This document shows positions 57,338 through 64,000 of a stretch of 64,000 bases of DNA, one piece after another. The position numbers were made by a program, and so were the translations under genes. The stretch is from positions 254,964 through 318,963 of the forward strand of contig QRDG01000397.1 of NCBI GenBank assembly GCA_012064385.1. Direction: 5' to 3'. This DNA is from Puccinellia tenuiflora. Taxonomy: Eukaryota; Streptophyta; Magnoliopsida; Poales; Poaceae. The notes beneath the pieces were generated by a model. That model was not told where the DNA came from. It made no database searches and worked only from the letters and a program-made list of their open reading frames with translations. Every line of letters starts with the position of its first letter. Positions within the stretch are counted from its first letter, which is position 1.

Positions 57338-57403
57338 CTTGGTGGGGTGCGGCTTGGGGCTGGCCTCCTTAGGGTGTGCCGCACCCCTCCCTCCACCCCC
57401 TTA

Positions 57404-58718
57404 GAGCAAGTCTAACAGACCCCCTAAATAGCCGGCGCCCTGTATTTTTCCGGCGAGATACGGGGTGAGGGCCAAAAAGGCCGCCTAACAGGCCCCGTAT
57501 CAGGCCTGGCCCGTATTGGAAAATACAGGGCCCGTCAAACCGCCCCCGCCGCCCCCTACAAATACATGGTCCAGGTGCGAGTGGGGGTCCAAACCCCCAC
57601 TCGCAAACCTAGCTCCGCCGTGCGCCGCCACCCTCTCCGGCGAGCAATTAGTGCACGCTCGCTCCACCATTTCCACTCGCGCCGCCATGAGCAGCTCGCG
57701 CCGCCATTCCGTTCGCATGCCGGAGGATCGGGAGGCAGCGGTGGCGAGAGGGCGCTCCCGCGAGCCGGAGGATGCGGAGGCGGCTTGGCAGCTGCAGTTC
57801 TCCCGCTCCGTCGGCGGGAAACGCCGGGCCGCCAAGAAGTACTGGGGCTGGGAGGGCGTCGCGGCGCTGCCGGCGAAGCTGGTGGACTACTCGCCAGGTG
57901 GCCGGTACTATCGCGCGCAGCCGCCCATGCCGCGCATGCTGGAGTCGTTCGCGCGGGAGTGGACGCGGGAGGCAAGCGGAGAAGGCCGCGTGGGAGGCGG
58001 GGCGCGGAGGAGGAGCGTTCGGCTGCGCGCTCTTCACGGGCGAGGGGAGCTCGAGCGGAGGAGGAGCGGCGCCGACCGGCGAGGAGGAGGAGGAGGAGGA
58101 GGACCCCGACTTCTTGGAGGCCGTGGCCGCGTCCAAAGCGGACTACGCCGACAAGCAGGAGGCGGAGCGGCAGGACGAGGCGCACGCCATCGCCCTCGTG
58201 GAGGAGTTCAAGGCGCGGGAGGCGGCGCGCACCTTCGGCGGGGTGATCATCCTCGACGACTAGGCGGCAGCGGCGGCAGGACATCGACTAGGCGGTAGCG
58301 GCGGCGGCAGTGTATAGTTTGTAGGCAGTGTATAGTTCGTAGAAGTCGCGATCCGTAGTATGATCGCGCAATTTTGTATGCTGATGATGAACATCTATGA
58401 ATGAAATGGTAGAATTTCTTCCATGTTTAATCAATTTTAAAAATACGGGGTGAATTACGGGGTCTGCCAAATGGAACTCTGAAATCGCAACAAAAAATGT
58501 TCTACAGGGCCCATTCTAGTTGGCAAACAAACCCATCCCTTGCGGACTTGGAAAGCAAAGTAGGTCCTATTTCCCTTACTTTTCTTCCGAGCTTATCTTT
58601 TCTTTCTGCTTTGGACAAATCTATTTTCTGGCCCTCTCTTCTGTCAACGAGTCAGTTACAAAAGTGCGAGATAGCCTCGATACGGGGCGAGCGAATACAG
58701 GGTCTGTTAGACATGCTC
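57404..58718. mobile_element. PIF/Harbinger-type DNA transposon (non-autonomous)
   Basis: 1315 bp flanked by TTA (57401-57403 and 58719-58721), the target duplication of Harbinger elements. Inverted ends are GAGCAAGTCTAACAGACCC and GAGCATGTCTAACAGACCC: 19 bp with one mismatch, the common grass Harbinger form. Removing it restores continuous Copia LTR sequence. It encodes no transposase but carries a passenger ORF. Confidence 0.9.
57687..58263 (+). pseudogene. Passenger ORF in the Harbinger element, one frameshift
   Basis: Starts at ATG 57687 (MSSSRRHSVRMPEDRE). A basic N-terminal part includes KKYWGWEGVAALP and YYRAQPPMPRMLESF. Near 57965-57985 the sensible reading moves by one base and continues as AEKAAWEAG, GAFGCALFTGEGSS, an acidic EEEEEEEDPDFLEA run, a helical AEA/EEFKAREAAR segment and the end GGVIILDD at 58263. 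Codon use is strongly GC-biased, as in grass genes. I do not recognise the protein. Several grass DNA transposons carry captured host fragments, which is my best reading; a transposon-specific accessory gene is the alternative. Confidence 0.55.
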
Positions 58719-59989
58719 TTAAATAGGTGGAGGCAAGCCTAGGGCAGCTGGCCCTAGGACTTGCTTGCCCACCAAGCAAGCCGAGTCCTCCTAGGACTCC
58801 ACTTCCTCTCCTTTCCCCTTTGGCCGGCTAGGCCCATGTGGGCCTATGGGTGGTGCGAGCCCATGTGGTTGCTGCACCCCCTTGGTCCATGTGGGCCCCA
58901 TACTTTAGGTGGGCCCCACTTCTATACTTCTATAGAACTTTTTAGAAACCTTCCGGTACCCTACTGAAAAATTCCGAAACCTTTTCTGATACCTCCGGAA
59001 ACCACTTTCCTTATATGAATCTTATTCTCCGGACTCCTCCGGAACTCCTCGTGATGTCCATGATCCTATCAGAGACTCCGAATCTCCATTCGTCCATTCC
59101 ATCATTTAATTCATCGTCAACCCTAACTTCATCGGAGCGTTAAGTGTGTGACCCTACGAGTTCGAGAATGTATAGACATGATCATATCAATAATTAATAG
59201 CGGGACCGGGATGTCCATATTAATTCCTATACACTCAACGAAACTCTTTCTCGATTGAACCACGATGCCGGAGATTCAATTAATCTCATATACTATTCCC
59301 TTTGTCTCACGATATTTTACTTGCCCGAGATTTAATCATCGACATCCCCATGTCTAGTTTAATCTCGTTACCGGCAAGTTCTCTTTACTCGTCCATAATA
59401 TAGGATCTCTATGATTACCAGCTAATCACATGTCTGTAGACTTTATGATGCTATATTATCGAGAAGGCCTGGAGATATCTTCTCTGTCACATGGAGGGAC
59501 AAATCCCACTCTTGATTCATGTCACCCAACAACCCACCATCGGAGATACCTGAAAGCCATCTTTATAATCACCCAGTTACGAAGTGACGTTTGATGTCCA
59601 CAAAGCATTCCTCCAGTAAACGGGAGTGACATAATCTCATGGTCTAAGGAAACTATACTTGGCATATACTAAAAGTGTTGGCAATGAAACTTTGTGACAC
59701 GATCAATTGCAACTCTTTATTATTTGGGTCTTGTCCATCACATCATTCTCCCAATGATTGATTCCGTTATCAAGTGACTATAACAAGTCCATGGTTAGGA
59801 AACCTTAACCATCTCTTGACTAACGAACTAGTCCGGTAGAGGCTTACTAGGGACACCTGGTTGTTTATATTCCACACATGTATTATGTTTCTAATTAATA
59901 CAATTATAGCATGGATAGTAAACTATTATCATAAACATGAATATGCTAATAAACCATTTTATTATTGCCTCTAGGGCATATTCCCAACA

Positions 59990-60071
59990 TCCGCAACCAC
60001 TATTTATGGCCATTTGTGAGTTGTAGTACCGCTCGCCTGTGCGCGTTCTGTAATGGGCCGTGACCAGCAAC
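59990..60071. other. Flank between Copia LTR and hAT MITE
   Basis: Short unassigned sequence, beginning with the presumed target duplication of G (TCCGC) and ending with the left 8-bp duplication (CCAGCAAC, 60064-60071) of the MITE. Confidence 0.5.
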
Positions 60072-60252
60072 CAATGAAAAAAATAGCGCGCTACAGAAAT
60101 ATAGCGCCGGCCTAAAAATATGCTATTAGCGTGCTATATCGCGTTATAGCGTGCTATTTTCGTTATAGCGTACACGATTTTTATAGCGAGACAATTCCCA
60201 AAACGCTATATCGTGCTAATAGCGGCGATATAGCGCGCTATTTTTTTCATTG
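60072..60252. mobile_element. hAT-type MITE, 181 bp
   Basis: Perfect inverted ends CAATGAAAAAAATAGCGCGC / its complement (22 bp in all), flanked by a perfect 8-bp direct repeat CCAGCAAC (60064-60071, 60253-60260). An 8-bp duplication plus CA-A-TG ends are hAT hallmarks. The interior is built from many TATAGCG/CGCTATA pieces. No coding capacity. Confidence 0.88.
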
Positions 60253-60260
60253 CCAGCAAC

Positions 60261-61199
60261 CCCTGGTCTTCCATTTATTTTTTGTGTTTCTTTTCTCTGT
60301 TATTTTCTGTTCTTTTTCTTAGTATTTTTATGATATTTTTTCTTCGTTTTTTTTTGGTAATACATGAATATATATTTTTCTTAAGTCTTGAACATTTTCT
60401 TGAATTTTTTCGAACACGCGAATATTTTTGTACCACTATTTTTAGGTTCTACAAACTTTTTTGTGAGCCTTTTGTGAACCATATATTATTGTTGGTGAGC
60501 ACCTTTTAATTTATTGTGAACCATTTTTTATTATATGTGAACCGTTTTCAATTTCTAGAAATACGTGATTTTTTCACCATGAACTATTTTTTAATATAGG
60601 TGAGCACTTTTTAATTTATCATGAACCATATTTTTATAGGTAAACACTTTTTAATAAAGTTTTGTGTTTTAGAAATTAAAATAGTATTCTTGAATTCAAA
60701 ATATGTTCATGTGTTCAAACAAGTACTCATACATTTTATGCAAAAATAGCATATGAAAATTAGAAAACATATAAAATAAATTAACCAAAAATATATGAAT
60801 AGAAAAAGGAAAACAAAAGAAAAGTAATGAACAATAAAAAAACAGAAATGGAAAAAGGAAAATAGCAGAATGGGATGGCCGAGGTGGTGGAGCGGTACGG
60901 GCGATCAAGAGCAGTTGCGACGCGTGGGCGAGTCCACTGTACGACTCACTGGAGGTCACCATAAAAGGTAGACCTTCCCGAAGGTCACCAGGCACGGTCG
61001 CACATCAAGGAGGCCTGACACGTGGAGCTAACGCAATCGTTGCGTGTTCAACTTCCCCTTTCCTTCCGTTTGTGTTTCCTCGTTCGTCAGCCACATATGT
61101 AACAACAGCACGCCCGTCTTGCCGCATGCACGCACTATATCGATCAGGCAATGTGTGCATGCTAGCTGAAAACGTACACAAAACAGTGAGGGGGTATGA
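60261..61199. other. Unassigned AT-rich and mixed sequence
   Basis: 60261-60860 is AT-rich with loosely repeated TGTGAACCATTTTT / TGAGCACTTTTTAA phrases, a composition common in decayed grass DNA transposons. 60870-61130 is GC-balanced with no readable frame. I see no gene. Confidence 0.4.
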
Positions 61200-61226
61200 A
61201 CTACATAAAACTACATAAAGTATGTG

Positions 61227-61385
61227 TTATTGGTAGTACAAAGGACGATGTACAAACAACAAAATTAGTAGTACACTTCCTGCAAATATACAAAAGCAGT
61301 AGTACAGAACACAAAAGCAAATGTACAAAAGAAAATATATAAAAACAAATGTACAAATTACACAGAAGTAAATATACAGTCGAAT
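61227..61385. repeat. Degenerate GTACA-phased tandem repeat, block 1
   Basis: About seven units of roughly 18-28 bp, each starting (G)TACA and followed by A-rich sequence (for example GTACAAACAACAAAATTAGTA). The same unit type resumes at about 61677. Confidence 0.55.
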
Positions 61386-61561
61386 CACAAACAAATTAAA
61401 TCTAAATCTCTCTTGCATACCGGTATATAAGTTGGCTTATTTGCCACCCGACCCTAAACCTTAAGTTATTATATATACAAGTTACAAGTTTTCCATAATC
61501 TAGCGTCTCGGCTTCGTCCCCCGTCGCCGCTACCGCGGCGTACAGGCGGACTCAGCCTCGG

Positions 61562-61620
61562 GGCGTTAGGGTACGGAGGCTATCGCGTCGACGGCAATGA
61601 ATCCTCCGTACCCTAACGCC
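61562..61620. repeat. Perfect 18-bp hairpin
   Basis: GGCGTTAGGGTACGGAGG (61562-61579) is the exact reverse complement of 61603-61620, with a 23-base loop. It sits in a GC-rich island between the two GTACA repeat blocks. Confidence 0.8.
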
Positions 61621-61676
61621 TACGCTAACGCGCCGCATACTGGCCGTTACATGAAAAAGTTCGTCAGAAACATGAA

Positions 61677-62010
61677 AGTACAGAGTATATAGAACATGAA
61701 GTATAGAGTATAGCGACCAGAGTGTACAGATTATTGGGAACAGGATGTACAGAATACACAGAAATAGGGTGTACATAATACACATAACAGAGAGTACAGA
61801 GTATATAGAAGAGGGAGTACAAAACTACACAGAAAAAAAAGGTGTATAAAGTACACAAATTTGGAATTATAAAACACACATAAGGTGTACAAAGTACACA
61901 GAACAGGGTGTACAAAAGTACACAGAATAGGAAGTACATGATACATAGAAGTGGGAGTACAAAGTTCACATAACAGAATGTACAAACTATATATAACTGG
62001 GGGTACAAAT
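61677..62010. repeat. Degenerate GTACA-phased tandem repeat, block 2
   Basis: About 15 units of roughly 20-27 bp of the form GTACAAAGTACACAGAACAGG, variably mutated. The Cys/Leu/Tyr-rich minus-strand frames here are translations of this repeat, not a gene. Confidence 0.65.
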
Positions 62011-64000
62011 AAAAGTTCATCAAAACCTATCAACATGGGATCTAGTTGTGAAGATCTCAACGCAATGAGCTCAAAAGTGGAAACGTTTCGTAATTTGGAT
62101 GAAAGGTTCTCAAGATATTTCGTTTTAAAATTTCGGTTTCGAAAAATAAAAGGGAAAAAATGGCCACCCACCCTGTATCCCCTTCTCTCTCATCATCCCC
62201 ACTTTAACTCCGGTTGTGACACTTGGCAGATACGCAAGCACCCACGGGGACCAAGCGAGGAGAAGGCAACACTTGTCGCGACGAGAGTGCACCTTAGGTT
62301 CCCTTTGCACAGGGACCTTTTTTTAACGATTACCGATACATAGTGGCTCCCGCCGCTGTCTCTAGGGACGCTACTGTGGGCATCAAAATGGTTCTCTCCG
62401 GTGCATTGGGCCCGAAAAAGCCCACTAAAGGCCATGCAATCGAGCTGATAGCGCTTTTACTCGACGCCGATTCATCAGCTGAAAAAAAATACAGTGATGA
62501 CGTCAATCAGCAGCGGAGAGGCGATGCGGCTGGCCGCCATGCCACCCGTGCCTCCGATCAGACGCGAGACGGGCCTAGATCGGGGGTGCCGATGCGAATC
62601 AGCAGGCGAAGAAGAAATCAGCCGATTGGGACGTCTGTTTTACTTTCCTCCATTCGAGGTATGGTGTTGCCATAAATCCCAAGTGTATTTGGTGATTGTG
62701 TTCCTCAATTTCTCCCAAGGAGATTTCTCGGCCCATGTGTCCCTGATTCAACTGCTCCTGATCCTGATTTTTGTGCATACGTGAAGAATGAAATGATTTT
62801 TCTATCTTCATTTACAATGCAATTCTCGAGTGGTTTGTCTTTACATACATTGACCAGTTTTTCTTTGTTGCTTTAGAATGTGCCATGATTAAGAGGCTTC
62901 TTGCATTCCAGTTAAACAAAGTTTCCTCATTTTGCACATTATAAGTAATCTTATGTTGTTTGGAACAATCATATCACTTATCATCTGCACCTCAATAAAA
63001 AGAAATATATCTTGGTTTTGTTGTGTGTACGTGTTGTCTCGTCCTACGTTGCTTGGAAGCATGTCATATTAGTTTATCACATCTTGGATGGTCTCTCAGG
63101 CACTTAGACTGCACACTTCGTACAACAATTTTTGATACTGAGGTGCATAAGACATGCAATTTTGCACTATGTTTGACAACTTTGTTTCCTTGCATATGCC
63201 AGTAGGAACATAATCGTGTATCTTACATTTCAATCACCAGTCTGTTTTTCAGGTTGACCATTTGGACCTGAAAGAAGACATTATTTTTCTTAGCAAAAAC
63301 TATTTCCCTCTTTCCATGCACTTTCTTACTTGGTATTTTGTGTTAAAATTCGATCGTCTAATTATGGAATTCATCTCTACTGAAGCATTTCAATTTCAGT
63401 AGTTTGCGATGTTCCATATTTTAATTTCTACATAATATGTAATGCTCATGCAAATTTCAGTTATGTGTTTTATGTCTCCATATATTTATCCAAATTCTTA
63501 TGATTTATTGTAAAAATGGGACTATGCAGCAACACGTTCCCTTATATATTTATTACTGACCAATATAGCAATCCTTTGTTGCAACTGATTAAACATAAAA
63601 TCTATGATTAGTGAAAAATATGGTTTAGTTTATGCAAATTTGACTTCCACTTATGTCTTTGTTTATATTTACGCCAACGCCTACCATCCATTGTAAAGAT
63701 GGACGGGCGTGGCAGCACGTGTATTGCTCATTATATGCCTATACCTGCCGCTTAGCGAACTTGGAAACACAATATGGTGTATCAAAGTTGAAACTCTTGT
63801 ATGATTATCTAGCATTTCTTGTGTCATTACCTATTATACAGCTCATTTTTCCTGCCCACTTGGCCAAAAGTTGATTTGAGTTCAAGGGGATATTTTATTT
63901 TGTTTACTTGGAACATTCCCCAGATGTTTATTGTAACTGTAAACTTATGGTTCTTGTTGTTCACCAGTCAATTACACAATCTGAAGGAGAAGGCATCATT
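62011..64000. other. Unassigned sequence, possible edge of a host transcription unit
   Basis: 62160-62660 is GC-richer and CpG-containing; 62660-64000 is T-rich, as in grass introns. Weak exon-like pieces on the plus strand are a frame from ATG 62497 to a GAG|GTATGG donor candidate at 62670, a segment after TTTTTCAG at about 63253 (V-D-H-L-D-L-K-E-D), and an open stretch after TTGTTCACCAG at about 63968 running off the window (S-I-T-Q-S-E-G-E-G). None is recognised. Without transcript data this is only a possibility. Confidence 0.25.
62498..62505. promoter_or_regulatory. Palindromic bZIP-type site TGACGTCA
   Basis: A perfect TGACGTCA palindrome at the start of the GC-richer island. It is a known plant bZIP (TGA/C-box) binding sequence, but also short enough to occur by chance. 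Confidence 0.3.

Larger units (their letters stand above)
57338..59989 (-). repeat. 5' LTR of Copia element G, interrupted by a Harbinger transposon
   Basis: On the minus strand it starts TGTTGGGAATATGCCC at 59989 and runs left through sequence matching 39056-40105. It then passes through GC-rich sequence, is split by the transposon at 57404-58718, and stops at the N (57337) before any LTR end or PBS. The right flank TCCGC (59990-59994) should be one copy of G's target duplication. CATATAA at about 59010 is a TATA candidate. Confidence 0.82.

Noticed and set aside
60870..60935. tRNA-like A-box (TGGCCGAGGTGG) suggesting a SINE or tRNA
   Set aside because: No acceptable B box (GGTTCGANNCC), no cloverleaf and no poly-A or T tail were found at the right distance.
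61552..62171. Cys/Leu/Tyr-rich minus-strand frames resembling membrane proteins
   Set aside because: They are translations of the GTACA tandem repeat and change with its unit length; not a gene.
1..64000. CRISPR arrays, phage, plasmid or bacterial operons
   Set aside because: No spaced identical repeats, ribosome-binding sites or compact operons; every recognised feature is of plant transposon type.

Overview
The window looks like a piece of a large, repeat-rich grass genome, most likely a Triticeae (wheat, barley or Aegilops group). The evidence is a BARE1/Angela-type Copia LTR, Athila-type gag-only Gypsy elements, Tat-type Gypsy elements with two RNase H domains, a Tekay-type chromovirus with a 3.9 kb LTR, and small Harbinger and hAT DNA transposons, all stacked inside one another. 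I see no intact host gene and no rRNA, tRNA or CRISPR. Family names are by recognition of motifs and architecture; no database was searched.

Layout. 1-1529: part of a minus-strand Gypsy LTR (K). 1530-8758: Athila-like, plus-strand material in the order 3' internal region, LTR, PBS, gag-protease, 3' internal region (A), with no reverse transcriptase. 8759-11155: LTR and 3' internal region of a related element in the opposite orientation (I). At 11156 the sequence switches abruptly, at an AAGCTT hexamer, into the integrase of a Tat-type Gypsy (C, 11156-17566, minus). C's 5' LTR abuts a second Tat family represented three times, all minus: a partial LTR F (38405-39055), element D (17567-23054 plus 36069-38404) and the complete element E (23055-36068). 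E lies in D's gag with a perfect 5-bp target duplication (GACCG). D lies in F's LTR, and F lies in the LTR of a minus-strand Copia element G (39056-59989).

G is also interrupted by the Tekay chromovirus H (43747-55830, plus), whose 3' LTR is cut by another Gypsy LTR, J (55831-57336). J ends at a single N (57337), after which G's 5' LTR resumes. That LTR carries a 1.3 kb Harbinger-type transposon (57404-58718) with a frameshifted passenger ORF. From 59990 to the end lie a 181-bp hAT MITE with an 8-bp target duplication, degenerate GTACA-phased tandem repeats, an 18-bp perfect hairpin, and unassigned sequence that may include the edge of a host transcription unit.

How the genes work together. 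In C, D and E, gag-protease and pol share a frame and are separated by an amber codon at the same place, which suggests programmed read-through. Pol then carries RT, a degenerate RNase H, a second archaeal-like RNase H and integrase. E also carries a long antisense gene between pol and the 3' LTR, with a plausible 81-bp spliceosomal intron that joins its two reading frames exactly. E, H and the passenger ORF carry inactivating lesions, so the block reads as a record of successive insertions and decay rather than of active genes. The breaks at 11156 and 57337 remove the partner halves of several nested elements at once, and each should be tested as a possible assembly or cloning join before being read as biology.
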